Positions 20,682 through 29,502 of a DNA stretch of 64,000 bases are shown in pieces (the stretch's first letter is position 1; each line of letters opens with the position of its first letter). The DNA comes from Streptomyces sp. ASQP_92 (GTDB lineage: Bacteria; Actinomycetota; Actinomycetes; Streptomycetales; Streptomycetaceae): NCBI RefSeq assembly GCF_025399895.1, contig NZ_JAODUA010000010.1:124001-188000 (forward strand), in the 5' to 3' direction. Position numbers and translations under genes: made by a program. A model generated the notes under the pieces. That model was not told where the DNA came from, ran no database searches, and saw only the letters and a program-made list of their open reading frames with translations.

Positions 20682-23315
20682 GTGAAGGCAATCCGTCGAT
20701 TCACCGTGCGCCCTGTCCTGCCCGACGACCTGCGGCCGCTCAGCGACCTCGCGCGCAATCTGCGCTGGTCCTGGCACACCGAGACCAGAGAACTCTTCCA
20801 GTTCGTGGACCCCGACGGCTGGCGGGCGGCGGGTGAGGACCCGGTGCGGCTGCTGGGGACCGTCAGCGCCGCCCGGCTCGACTCGCTCGCCCAGGACCGC
20901 CGCTTCCTGCGCCGTCTCGCCGCCGCCGCCGACGACCTCGACGACTATCTGCACGGCCGCCGCTGGTATCAGGAACAGGGCGGTGAACTCCCGTCCGCCA
21001 TCGGCTACTTCTCTCCCGAGTTCGGCATCACCGCGGCCCTGCCCCAGTACTCCGGCGGCCTCGGCATCCTCGCCGGCGACCACCTCAAATCCGCAAGCGA
21101 CCTCGGTGTTCCGCTCATCGGGGTCGGCCTCCTCTACCGCCACGGCTACTTCCGCCAGTCGCTCTCGCGCGACGGCTGGCAGCAGGAGCACTACCCCCTG
21201 CTCGACCCCAACGAGCTGCCCGTCTCCCTGCTCCGGGAGGCCGACGGCACCCCCGCCCGGGTCTCGCTCGCGCTGCCCGGCGGCCGGGCCCTGCACGCCA
21301 GCATCTGGCAGGCCCGGGTCGGCCGGGTGCCGCTGCTCATGCTCGACTCGGACGTCGAGGAGAACGCGCCCGGCGAACGCGATGTCACCGACCGGCTCTA
21401 CGGCGGCGGCAGCGAGCACCGGCTGCTCCAGGAGATGCTGCTCGGCATCGGCGGGGTGCGCGCGCTGCGTACGTACTGCCGTCTGACCGGACACCCGGAA
21501 CCCGAGGTGTTCCACACCAACGAGGGCCACGCCGGCTTCCTCGGGCTCGAACGCATCCGTGAACTCGCGGGCGAGGGGCTGGAATTCGACGCCGCCCTCG
21601 AATCGGTGCGGGCCGGAACCGTGTTCACCACCCACACCCCGGTGCCCGCCGGCATCGACCGCTTCGACCGCGAACTGGTCGCCCGCCACCTGGGAGACGA
21701 CGCCGAACTGCCCGGCGTCGACGTCGAGAAGATCCTGCGGCTCGGCATGGAGACCTACCCCGGCGGCGAGCCCAACCTCTTCAACATGGCCGTCATGGGA
21801 CTGCGGCTCGCCCAGCGCGCCAACGGGGTCTCCACCCTGCACGGCGCGGTCAGCCGGGAGATGTTCGCGGGGCTTTGGCCCGGCTTCGACGCGCAGGAGG
21901 TGCCGATCACCTCCGTCACCAACGGCGTGCACGCCCCGACGTGGGTGGCGCCCGAGGTGTTCCGGCTCGGCGCCCGCCAGATCGGCGCGGGCCGCACCGA
22001 GGACGCGATGACCGTCGGCGGCTCCGAACGCTGGGACGCGGTCGCCGACATCCCGGACGCCGAGATCTGGGAGCTGCGCAGGGAACTGCGCGAGCAGCTC
22101 GTCACCGAGGCCCGGGAGCGGCTGCGCGCCTCCTGGCGCCAGCGCGGCGCCGGAGCGGCCGAACTGGGCTGGATCGACGGGGTGTTGAGCCCCGACGTGC
22201 TCACCATCGGCTTCGCCCGGCGGGTGCCCTCGTACAAGCGGCTCACGCTGATGCTGCGCGACCGCGACCGTCTGATGGAGCTGCTGCTGCATCCGACCCG
22301 GCCGGTGCAGATCGTCGTCGCGGGCAAGGCGCACCCGGCCGACGACGGCGGCAAGCGCCTGGTGCAGGAACTGGTGAAGTTCGCCGACGACCCGAGGGTG
22401 CGCCACCGGATCGTGTTCCTGCCCGACTACGGCATGGGGATGGCGAAGAAGCTCTACCCCGGCTGCGACGTCTGGCTCAACAACCCGCTGCGCCCCTTGG
22501 AGGCCTGCGGAACCAGCGGCATGAAGGCGGCCCTGAACGGCTGCCTCAACCTGTCGGTCCTGGACGGCTGGTGGGACGAGTGGTTCGAGCCGGACTTCGG
22601 CTGGGCCATCCCGACCGCCGACGGCTCGGCCACCGACGAGGACCGGCGCGACGAGCTGGAGGCCAACGCGCTGTACGACCTCATCGAGGACCGGGTCGCC
22701 CCGCGCTTCTACGAGCGGGGCACCTCCGGGCTGCCCGACCGCTGGATCGAGATGGTCCGCCAGACCCTCACCACACTGGGTCCCAAGGTGCTCGCGGGGC
22801 GCATGGTGCGGGAGTACGTCACCCGGCTGTACGCGCCCGCCGCCGCGGCCCACCGCACCCTCGAACCGTCCACGGCAGGCGAGTTGGCGCGGTGGAAGGC
22901 GCGGGTCAGGGGCGCCTGGCCGCGGGTCGCGGTCGATCACGTCGAGGCGCTGGCACCGGTGGCCGCGGCTCCGGGCGGCACCGCGGAGCTCGGCTCCACC
23001 CTGGCGCTGCGGGTGCGGGTCGCGCTCGGGGAGCTCGGGCCCGACGACGTCGAGGTGCAGGCGGTGGCGGGCCGGGTGGACGCCGCGGACACCATCGCGG
23101 ACGCCGCCGCGTTCCCGCTGAAGCCGACCGGCGGCCCCGACCTGGAGGGCCGCTGGATGTACGAGGGCCCGCTCGCCCTCGACCGCACGGGCCCCTTCGG
23201 CTACACCGTCCGGGTGCTGCCGGCCCACCCCCACCTCGCGACCCACGCGGAGCTGGGTCTGGTGGCGGGGCCGACCGAGGCGACCGGGGAGGGCGCGGGC
23301 GTCCTCATGCGCTGA
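20682..23315 (+). CDS. glgP: Glycogen / alpha-glucan phosphorylase (GT35)
   Basis: GlgP releases glucose-1-phosphate from alpha-1,4-glucan ends. The protein has 877 residues from GTG at 20682, preceded by AAGGTGG. The open frame extends upstream to 20496 but is Arg-rich and not protein-like. The N-terminal region (LRPLSDLARNLRWSWHTETR) is the DUF3417 type seen in actinobacterial phosphorylases. GYFSPEFGI and FHTNEGHAGFL follow. The PLP lysine is Lys615 in the motif ACGTSGMKAALNG. The C-terminal part after about residue 720 is an actinobacterial extension. Its divergence from the GlgE operon pairs degradation with synthesis. Confidence 0.95.
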   Translation: MKAIRRFTVRPVLPDDLRPLSDLARNLRWSWHTETRELFQFVDPDGWRAAGEDPVRLLGTVSAARLDSLAQDRRFLRRLAAAADDLDDYLHGRRWYQEQGGELPSAIGYFSPEFGITAALPQYSGGLGILAGDHLKSASDLGVPLIGVGLLYRHGYFRQSLSRDGWQQEHYPLLDPNELPVSLLREADGTPARVSLALPGGRALHASIWQARVGRVPLLMLDSDVEENAPGERDVTDRLYGGGSEHRLLQEMLLGIGGVRALRTYCRLTGHPEPEVFHTNEGHAGFLGLERIRELAGEGLEFDAALESVRAGTVFTTHTPVPAGIDRFDRELVARHLGDDAELPGVDVEKILRLGMETYPGGEPNLFNMAVMGLRLAQRANGVSTLHGAVSREMFAGLWPGFDAQEVPITSVTNGVHAPTWVAPEVFRLGARQIGAGRTEDAMTVGGSERWDAVADIPDAEIWELRRELREQLVTEARERLRASWRQRGAGAAELGWIDGVLSPDVLTIGFARRVPSYKRLTLMLRDRDRLMELLLHPTRPVQIVVAGKAHPADDGGKRLVQELVKFADDPRVRHRIVFLPDYGMGMAKKLYPGCDVWLNNPLRPLEACGTSGMKAALNGCLNLSVLDGWWDEWFEPDFGWAIPTADGSATDEDRRDELEANALYDLIEDRVAPRFYERGTSGLPDRWIEMVRQTLTTLGPKVLAGRMVREYVTRLYAPAAAAHRTLEPSTAGELARWKARVRGAWPRVAVDHVEALAPVAAAPGGTAELGSTLALRVRVALGELGPDDVEVQAVAGRVDAADTIADAAAFPLKPTGGPDLEGRWMYEGPLALDRTGPFGYTVRVLPAHPHLATHAELGLVAGPTEATGEGAGVLMR

Positions 23316-23328
23316 GTCCGCGCCCCGA

Positions 23329-23390
23329 GTCCGCGCCCCGAGAAGGCGCGGACATGGGCGGTGCCCGGAGCCTTGTGGGCTCCGGGCACC
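23329..23390. terminator. Tandem terminator hairpins after glgP
   Basis: There are two hairpins in a row: a 9-bp stem (23329-23337 with 23345-23353) and a perfect 13-bp stem (23360-23372 with 23378-23390, 5-base loop). The second is followed by TTCACTTT. They separate glgP from the converging metalloprotease gene. Confidence 0.85.
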
Positions 23391-23467
23391 TTCACTTTCC
23401 GGCCAGCCGCCTGGTCAGAAGGTGAGTTTCCTCAAGGGGAACGTCACGGCTGTCGAAGCCCGGAGGT

Positions 23468-25501
23468 TCAGAAGGTCAGCTTGAAGTCGGTGATGGTGCC
23501 GACGTCCTGCGCCGCCTTGTCCTGGACCTTGAGCTTCCAGGTGCCGTTCGCCGCGACGCTGGAGGCGTTCACGGTGTACGTCTTGTCGAGGTTGCGCGTC
23601 GAGTCCGAGGACGAGCTCTTGAGCCGGAACGACGTGCCGTTCGGGGCCACCAGGTCGATCTGGAGGTCGCCGATGTAGGTGTGGGTGATCTTCACGCCGA
23701 CCTGGAGGGTGGCCGGCGCGTTGCCGGTGATCCCCGAGACGGTGACCGGGTCGGTGACCGCGGCGCCCGGGTAGTCCGGGATGGCCACCTGGCTGGTGCT
23801 CTCGAAGACCTTGCCACCAGGGTTGCCGCCACCGGCACGGGCGCCGACGTTGATGCCCGCCCAGGCGTTGGTGACGTTGGTGACCTCGGCGCTGTTCGCG
23901 CCGTACAGCTCGGTCGCCGCGGCGATGGTGCCGGCGCGGGCACCCGCGTAGTTGGTGCTGGAGTTGAACTTGGTGGTCAGCGCCTTGTACCAGATGAGCT
24001 GGGCCTTGTCGCGGCCGATGCCGGTGACCGGCAGGCCGTCGGAGGTCGGCGAGTTGTAGGTCACGCCGTTGATGACCTTGGTGCCGCTGCCCTCGGAGGC
24101 CAGGTAGAACCAGTGGTTCGCGGGTCCCGAGGAGTAGTGGACGTCGAGGTTGCCGACGCCGGAGTACCACGCGTCCGCGGAGCCGCCGTCCTTGCTCGGC
24201 TTGTCCATGTAGCGCAGCGGGGTGCCGTCACCGTTGATGTCGATCTTCTCGCCGATGAGGTAGTCACCCGGGTCGGCGGAGTTGTTCGCGTAGAACTCCA
24301 CCGACGTGCCGAAGATGTCGGAGGTCGCCTCGTTCAGACCGCCGGACTCGCCCGAGTACTCCAGGCCCGCGGTGGCGGCCGTGACGCCGTGCGACATCTC
24401 GTGGCCGGCCACGTCGAGCGCGGTCAGCGGGTCGTTGTTGCCGGACCCGTCGCCGTACGTCATGCAGAAGCAGCCGTCGTCCCAGAACGCGTTCACGTAC
24501 GAGTTGCCGTAGTGGACGCGGGAGTAGGCGGCGACGCCGTCGCCCCGGATGCCGCTGCGGCCGAAGACGTTCTTGTAGAAGTCCCAGGTGGCTCCGGCGC
24601 CGTAGGCGGCGTCGGCGCCCGCGGTCGCGGCGTTGGTGTTGGTGCCGTCACCCCAGGTGTCGGTGGACTGGGTGAACAGCGAACCGGTGCCGGACGTACC
24701 GTGGTTGAGGTTGTACGTCTTGTGGCCGCCGCGGCCCGTGTCGGTCAGCGTGTAGCTGGAACCGGACTGCGAGGTGCCGAGGGTGACCGTGCCGCTGTAG
24801 CGGGTCTTGCCCACGCCGGTCTCGATGCCCTGCCACTGGTGCAGCTTGGCACCCGTCTTGGCGTCCGTGATGACGTGCAGCTGGTTCGGGGTGCCGTCGT
24901 CCTGAAGCCCGCCCACGACGGTCTCGTACGCCAGGGTCGGCGCGCCGTTGACCATCCAGATGACCTTGCGGGCGCTGTCGGCCTTGTCGGCCTTGGAGCC
25001 GGCGGCCTTGGCGGCCTTGAGGGCCGTGGTGGTGGCGGTGGCCGGGGCATCGGCCGGGGCGCTCGTGGAGATGTCCTTGAGCTGGGCGCTGTTCGCCTTG
25101 ATGACGCCCTTGGTCTTGCCGGCCGCGGTGTCGACCATCAGGTCGCCGCCGAGCACGGGCAGGCCCTGGTAGGTGCGCTCGTAGCGGGTGTGCGTGGTGC
25201 CGTCCTGGTCCTTGGACACATCGTGGACGACCAGCTTCTCCTGCGCGCCGAGGCCGAGTTCCTTGGCGGTGGCCGCCGTGGTCGCGGTGGCCGTGCGTAT
25301 GAGCTCGGCACGCTGGGAGGGGGTGAGGCTCGCGGGCAGGGCGCCCGGGTTGCGTACTGCCTGGGCCTTGAGGGCCGAGGCGGCCGCGGAGTCGTCGGGG
25401 CGTGCGCTGGCGCTACCTGCCTGGACGCCGACGCTGAGCATGGCGGCTGCGGCGATCAGGGCGCCGGTGGCGGTGGCACGACGACGGTGCGTGGATCTCA
25501 C
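23468..25501 (-). CDS. Secreted M4 (thermolysin-like) metalloprotease with P-domain
   Basis: This encodes 677 residues from GTG at 25499-25501, with AAGGAG 5 bases upstream. A signal peptide (ATGALIAAAAMLSVGVQAGSASA) is followed by an FTP/PepSY propeptide (residues about 75-200; TYQGLPVLGGDLMVDTA) and the M4 catalytic region. The zinc motif HEMSH is near residues 366-370, with the third ligand Glu in GGLNEATSD. The His of the M4 C-terminal domain is in DVHYSSGPANHWFY. After residue 550 a proprotein-convertase P-domain ends the protein (THTYIGDLQIDLVAPNG). It is an exported neutral protease that probably matures by self-cleavage. Upstream and downstream genes look unrelated. Confidence 0.95.
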   Translation of the reverse strand: MRSTHRRRATATGALIAAAAMLSVGVQAGSASARPDDSAAASALKAQAVRNPGALPASLTPSQRAELIRTATATTAATAKELGLGAQEKLVVHDVSKDQDGTTHTRYERTYQGLPVLGGDLMVDTAAGKTKGVIKANSAQLKDISTSAPADAPATATTTALKAAKAAGSKADKADSARKVIWMVNGAPTLAYETVVGGLQDDGTPNQLHVITDAKTGAKLHQWQGIETGVGKTRYSGTVTLGTSQSGSSYTLTDTGRGGHKTYNLNHGTSGTGSLFTQSTDTWGDGTNTNAATAGADAAYGAGATWDFYKNVFGRSGIRGDGVAAYSRVHYGNSYVNAFWDDGCFCMTYGDGSGNNDPLTALDVAGHEMSHGVTAATAGLEYSGESGGLNEATSDIFGTSVEFYANNSADPGDYLIGEKIDINGDGTPLRYMDKPSKDGGSADAWYSGVGNLDVHYSSGPANHWFYLASEGSGTKVINGVTYNSPTSDGLPVTGIGRDKAQLIWYKALTTKFNSSTNYAGARAGTIAAATELYGANSAEVTNVTNAWAGINVGARAGGGNPGGKVFESTSQVAIPDYPGAAVTDPVTVSGITGNAPATLQVGVKITHTYIGDLQIDLVAPNGTSFRLKSSSSDSTRNLDKTYTVNASSVAANGTWKLKVQDKAAQDVGTITDFKLTF

Positions 25502-25704
25502 GCGAACTCCTTCTGCGAGGGGGATCCGGTCGACTGGGTGGGGCCGACCGGGCAGAGCAAAGCGGAGCAAGTGCGGCAACGAGATGTGCTGCGCGAAAAC
25601 TTTGTGCGAGGAACGGGGGAAGAGTGCCAGCAGGGGAGAACCCGTGTCAGGAGCGCGTCAATAAGTTGGCCGAAAACCGTCCGTTGTCCGAAGGTCGTCG
25701 TTCG

Positions 25705-25959
25705 TTAAGCGGACGTTTCGTGGACGCGTGCGGCGATACCGTCCACAAGTCGGCCGAGGCCGAAACCAAAGAGCGAGTCCAAGTCCGGCTCGAACGGTTC
25801 GTGTTCGAACACCGTGGTCAGGACGGGGTATCCACCGCCCGACACGATGGCCGCAAACCGCCCCCCGTTGCGGGCCATCCACGCGTCGTTGGACACCCCG
25901 GTGTCGTCCGCGGGGTGCGCCGCCGACTCCATGGCCATGCCCAGTCCTTGGACGAACGC
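25705..25959 (-). pseudogene. Remnant of a TetR-family regulator (C-terminal domain)
   Basis: About 85 residues, from AFVQGLG to AARVHETSA and the stop, read like the ligand-binding C-terminal domain of a TetR/AcrR regulator (FGFGLGRLVDGIAARV is characteristic). No helix-turn-helix is found upstream. The frame stays open to 26169, but the residues before 25959 are Pro/Arg-rich and do not look like protein. I read this as a truncated gene whose DNA-binding half was lost, possibly through repeat-driven rearrangement of the adjacent region. Only the repeat-rich gap lies upstream. Confidence 0.55.
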
Positions 25960-26392
25960 GATGAGGGTGGGTGCGTGGGGAGGGCGTCGAGTGCGCTTTC
26001 GCGACGTGCCGCGCGGGGCGGCGGGGCGGCGGGGCCGCGGGGCCCGTGGCGCGTCCCCGGGGGGCGGCGGTAGGTACCCCACAACTCGCCTGCTGCGGCG
26101 GTGATTTGTTCCCGCCAGTCTCGGCAGGGGTGCCGGGGGCGGTGCCTCGCGGGGTGTCGCGTCCGTCATCGGGCGTACGAGTTCTCCGCCTGGTCGGCAC
26201 GGCCGGTACGACGGCGTCGTGGAGGTGCCGGGTTCGCGCCCTCCGCCCGCCGCACCGGTGGCCCCGCCAGTCCCTCGCCGCCCGCGGGACGGCCCGCGCG
26301 GGCCGTCCCACCGGCACGGCTCAAAGCCACCGGGCCGGCGGTGCCGGGGGATGCCGCTTGGGGGGTGGGGGTGGGGGCGCGTTGTGGGGTGC
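25960..26392. other. Gene-free, G/C-skewed spacer
   Basis: This stretch holds long runs of G on one strand and open frames of low-complexity Arg/Pro/Gly composition. I see no credible gene, RNA or terminator. It connects the TetR remnant to the repeat array. Confidence 0.5.
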
Positions 26393-26567
26393 GGGCCGTG
26401 CGTGGCTGGTCGCGCAGTTCCCCGCGCCCCTTGGGGGGTGGGGGTGGGTTTGTGGGGTGAGGGCCGTGCGTGGCTGGTCGCGCAGTTCCCCGCGCCCCTT
26501 CAGGGCTGGGGTCGCGTTGTGCGGTGCGGGCTGTGTGTGGCTTGTCGCGCAGTTCCCCGCGCCCCTT
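26393..26567 (+). repeat. Dispersed repeat, three direct copies
   Basis: There are three direct copies of a 40-base unit ending GCGCAGTTCCCCGCGCCCCTT, at 26393-26432, 26461-26500 and 26528-26567 (period 67-68). The first two are identical and the third differs at a few positions. The core GCGCAGTTCCCCGCGCCCC is one I recognise as frequent in Streptomyces intergenic DNA. Confidence 0.85.
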
Positions 26568-26659
26568 CCGGGCTGGGGTGGGTTTGTGGAGGGCGGGTTG
26601 CTGGTTGCGCGGGGCCTTGCGTCCTTAGGGGCCGGCTTTGGGAGTTGGGGCCAGGTGGT

Positions 26660-26980
26660 GCTGTCAGGGGCGCGGGGAACTGCGCGAACGGCCCCCTGCG
26701 GGTCGCAGTCGAAGGGAGACGTGGGGGCTGGCTCGGATGGGCCGGTGATGAGAACTGGGTTGGGGCAAGGGTGGCCTTTTGGGGGCGCGAGGAACTGCGC
26801 GATCGGCCCCCGGCGGGCCGCGGTCGAAAGGAGACGTGGGGCCCGGGCCGGGGTGGGCAGGGGTCTTTAGGGGCGCGGGGAACTGCGCGATCTGCCCCCG
26901 GCGGGCCGCGGTCGAAAGGAGGCGTGGGGGCCCGGGCCGGGGTGGGTCGGGGGCTTTAGGGGTGCGGGGAACTGCGTATG
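26660..26980 (-). repeat. Dispersed repeat, four inverted copies
   Basis: The same core in the opposite orientation (GGGGCGCGGGGAACTGCGCG and variants) occurs at about 26666, 26781, 26870 and 26958. The second and third copies carry a shared tail of about 60 bases (a GGCGGGCCGCGGTCGAAAGGAG-like segment, then a GGGCCCGGGCCGG-rich part). The first copy has a diverged tail and the fourth is truncated. With 26393-26567 they form facing arrays 3' of the DinB promoter side. Confidence 0.8.
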
Positions 26981-27072
26981 CGGGCAAGGGGGTCGGGGGT
27001 GAGCCCCGGGGGTGTGGGGGCGCGGGTAGGGTGCGGGGCGTTCGAGATGGAACGACCGCAGGAGCCCCCACC

Positions 27073-27579
27073 ATGACCGACCCCCGCATAGGCCCACCCC
27101 ACTTCGGCACCGAACGCGAAACGCTGCGCGCGTTCCTCGACTACCACCGCGCGACGCTAGCCATGAAGTGCGAGGGGCTCGGCGACGAGGAGCTGCGTCG
27201 GCAGTCGATGCCGCCCTCGACCCTGTCCCTGCTCGGCCTCGTACGGCACATGGCCGAGGTCGAACGGACCTGGTTCCGCCGGGTGTTCGAGGACCACGAC
27301 GTCCCCATGGTGTGGTCCGACAAGATCGACTTCCAGGCCGCGTACGACGCGAGCGAATCCACCCGGGCCGAGGCGTTCGCCGCCTGGGAGGCGGAGGTGG
27401 AGCACTCCCGGCGGATCGAGCGGGACGCCGAGTCCCTCGACCTCGCGGGCTACCAGCCGCGCTGGGAGGAGGAGGTGTCGCTGCGCATGGTGATGCTGCA
27501 CATGATCCTGGAGTACGGCCGCCACAACGGCCACGCCGACCTGCTGCGCGAGGGCATCGACGGCACCGTGGGTGCCTGA
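27073..27579 (+). CDS. DinB-family (DUF664) metal-dependent protein
   Basis: This encodes 168 residues from ATG at 27073, with AGGAG 8 bases upstream. The protein is a four-helix-bundle DinB/DUF664 type. Putative metal-binding histidines are in LVRHMAEVE and EYGRHNGHADLLRE. The family includes mycothiol- or bacillithiol-dependent S-transferases as well as many uncharacterised members. The widened histidine pattern here fits the actinobacterial mycothiol-linked branch, but the substrate cannot be read from sequence. It converges on the sensor kinase gene, 23 bases away, and does not appear to be in an operon. Confidence 0.85.
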   Translation: MTDPRIGPPHFGTERETLRAFLDYHRATLAMKCEGLGDEELRRQSMPPSTLSLLGLVRHMAEVERTWFRRVFEDHDVPMVWSDKIDFQAAYDASESTRAEAFAAWEAEVEHSRRIERDAESLDLAGYQPRWEEEVSLRMVMLHMILEYGRHNGHADLLREGIDGTVGA

Positions 27580-27602
27580 CGTCGAGGGAGCGATGCCGGG
27601 AG

Positions 27603-28715
27603 TCACCCCGCGCGGCGCGGGGGCCTCGCCGGCAGTTCCACCGTGACGCGCATGCCGCCCGCCGGACGCGGGGTCAGGGTGAGCGTCCCGTCGTGGGCGG
27701 CGGTGATGGACTGGACGATGGCCAGACCGAGGCCGACGCCGGCGTGATCGGTGTGGACGCGGTCGGTGCCGCGCCGGAACCGTTCGGTGAGGGTCGCGGC
27801 CCGCTCCGGGGCGACCCGCTCCCCGGTGTTCTCGACGGTGAGCACCACCGCCGTGGGACGGACGGCGGTGGTCACCCACACCGACCCCCGCGCGGGCAGG
27901 TTGTGGACGATCGCGTTGTGCACCAGATTCGTCGTGAGCTGGAGCAGCAGCGCCGGTGATCCGGTCGTGGGCGCGACGTCCCCGCCGGTTTCGAGGGTGA
28001 CACCGCGCCGCTCCGCGAGGGGCAGCAGCGTTTCGGTGGCCTCCTCCGCCAGCAGGGACAGGTCCACGGGTTCATGGGTGACGGTCCGCCGGTCGGCCCG
28101 GCTGAGCAGGAGCAGAGCCTCGGTGAGGTCGATCGCCCGGGCGTTGACGGCGTGGAGGCGTTCGACGAGTTCACCGGTGTCGGACGGCGGATCGGTGCGG
28201 GCCACGTCGAGAAGGGCCTTCGAGACGGCCAGCGGCGTGCGCAGTTCATGGGAGGCGTTGGCCGCGAACCGCTGCTGTTCGGCGACGTGCGCCTCAAGTC
28301 GTTCCAGCATCGCGTCGAAGGCGTCGGCCAGTTCGCGGAACTCGTCCTGGCGGCCCGGCAGTTGGATCCGGTGCGCGAGCGATCCGTGCGCCGCCAGACC
28401 GGCGGCGGCGGTGATGCGGGTCAGCGGGGCGAGCATGCGACCGGCCAGGAGCCAGCCGCCCAGAAGCCCGAAGACCAGCAGGAACGCCAGGACTGCGGCC
28501 GCCCGGGGAGCGAAGACCTCGAGGAGGGCGGAGCGGATGGGGAAGACGCCGTCGACGGGTCTGACGTCGGGGTTGATGAGCATCGCGCGGTCGGGGACGT
28601 ACCGCAGGAGGAACGCCCACACCGCCGCGAGCAGCAGCACGCCCGCCAGCATGAGGAAGCCCGCGTAGCTGAGGGTGAGCTTGAGGCGGACGCTCAGCCC
28701 GCGCGCCCTATCCAC
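27603..28715 (-). CDS. Sensor histidine kinase (HAMP type)
   Basis: This encodes 370 residues from GTG at 28713-28715, with GGAGG 8 bases upstream; the longer open frame to 28811 lies inside the regulator gene. Membrane segments are at about 13-38 and 72-92, with only a short 35-residue external loop. A HAMP domain follows (RMLAPLTRITAAAGLAAHG), then HisKA with phospho-acceptor His156 in NASHELRTP, and the ATPase with LVHNAIVHN and GVGLGLAIV. It overlaps the response regulator gene by 8 bases, so they are co-translated. The small external domain suggests sensing at or in the membrane. The signal is unknown. Confidence 0.93.
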   Translation of the reverse strand: MDRARGLSVRLKLTLSYAGFLMLAGVLLLAAVWAFLLRYVPDRAMLINPDVRPVDGVFPIRSALLEVFAPRAAAVLAFLLVFGLLGGWLLAGRMLAPLTRITAAAGLAAHGSLAHRIQLPGRQDEFRELADAFDAMLERLEAHVAEQQRFAANASHELRTPLAVSKALLDVARTDPPSDTGELVERLHAVNARAIDLTEALLLLSRADRRTVTHEPVDLSLLAEEATETLLPLAERRGVTLETGGDVAPTTGSPALLLQLTTNLVHNAIVHNLPARGSVWVTTAVRPTAVVLTVENTGERVAPERAATLTERFRRGTDRVHTDHAGVGLGLAIVQSITAAHDGTLTLTPRPAGGMRVTVELPARPPRRAG

Positions 28716-29415
28716 GACGCCCGCCTCCCTCAGGTCCCTCGGGCCCGCCCCGCGGCCCGGTGTCGATGCGATAGCCGACGCCCGGCACCGTGGCGATGAT
28801 CCAGGGCTCACCGAGCCGCTTGCGCAGGGCCGAGACGGTGATGCGCACGGCGTTGGTGAACGGGTCCGCGTTCTCGTCCCAGGCCCGTTCCAGGAGTTCC
28901 TCCGCGCTCACCACACCGCCCTCGGCGGCGACGAGGACGTCCAGCACGGCGAACTGCTTGCGGGTCAGCGCGACGAAGGAGCCGTCCCGGTAGACCTCAC
29001 GGCGAAAGGGGTCCACCCGCAGCCCCGCGAGTTCGCGTACGGGGGGCCTGTTGTGGGCGCGCCTGCGGTCGAGCGCCCTGAGCCTGAGCACGAGTTCCCT
29101 CAGGTCGAAGGGTTTCGTGAGGTAGTCGTCGGCGCCGAGACCGAACCCGGACGCCTTGTCGTCGAGCCGGTCGGCCGCGGTGAGCATCAGGATCGGCATG
29201 CCGCTGCCGGAGGCGACGATGCGCCGCGCGATCTCGTCACCGGAAGGACCGGGTACGTCGCGGTCGAGGACGGCGGTGTCGTAGGCGTTGACGCCCAGGA
29301 GTTCCAGCGCGGTGTCGCCGTCTCCCGCGATGTCGGCCGCGATCGCCTCCAGACGCAGGCCATCGCGGATGGCCTCCGCCAGATACGGCTCGTCCTCCAC
29401 GATCAGCACGCGCAT
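28708..29415 (-). CDS. OmpR/PhoB-family response regulator
   Basis: This encodes 235 residues. The receiver domain has acidic residues in VEDEP, phospho-acceptor Asp51 (AVLDRDVPG) and Lys101 (LTKPFDL). The C-terminal winged helix (LTRKQFAVLDVLVAAEGGVVSAEELLERAWDE, then NAVRITVSALRKRLG) binds DNA. It is the partner of the kinase encoded just downstream, with an 8-base overlap. It is divergent from the endonuclease/phosphatase-type gene at 29503, which it might control. The 87-base gap between them would hold both promoters. Confidence 0.95.
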   Translation of the reverse strand: MRVLIVEDEPYLAEAIRDGLRLEAIAADIAGDGDTALELLGVNAYDTAVLDRDVPGPSGDEIARRIVASGSGMPILMLTAADRLDDKASGFGLGADDYLTKPFDLRELVLRLRALDRRRAHNRPPVRELAGLRVDPFRREVYRDGSFVALTRKQFAVLDVLVAAEGGVVSAEELLERAWDENADPFTNAVRITVSALRKRLGEPWIIATVPGVGYRIDTGPRGGPEGPEGGGRRG

Positions 29416-29502
29416 GGTTTCGATGCTACGAGCGGCGACCTATCGCGGGTGTATCGGAAAGCGCATACGGGACGGCAACACCGCGCGGCCTCGACTGGTG
29501 CC

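Noticed and set aside
23413..23487. Possible duplicated 3' end of the metalloprotease gene
   Set aside because: Only about ten bases (TCAGAAGGT and neighbours) recur near 23415 and 23467, too short to call a duplication.
26393..26980. CRISPR array
   Set aside because: Units are few, change orientation, and the spacers are themselves related; no cas gene is in the window.
25971..27072. Overlapping open frames through the repeat array
   Set aside because: They are built from repeated GC-rich units with no protein-like composition. The DinB-like gene has a good ribosome site only at 27073.
28675..29502. Upstream extension of the EEP-domain protein
   Set aside because: It lies over the two-component genes in antisense and is not protein-like; ATG at 29503 precedes the real N-terminus.
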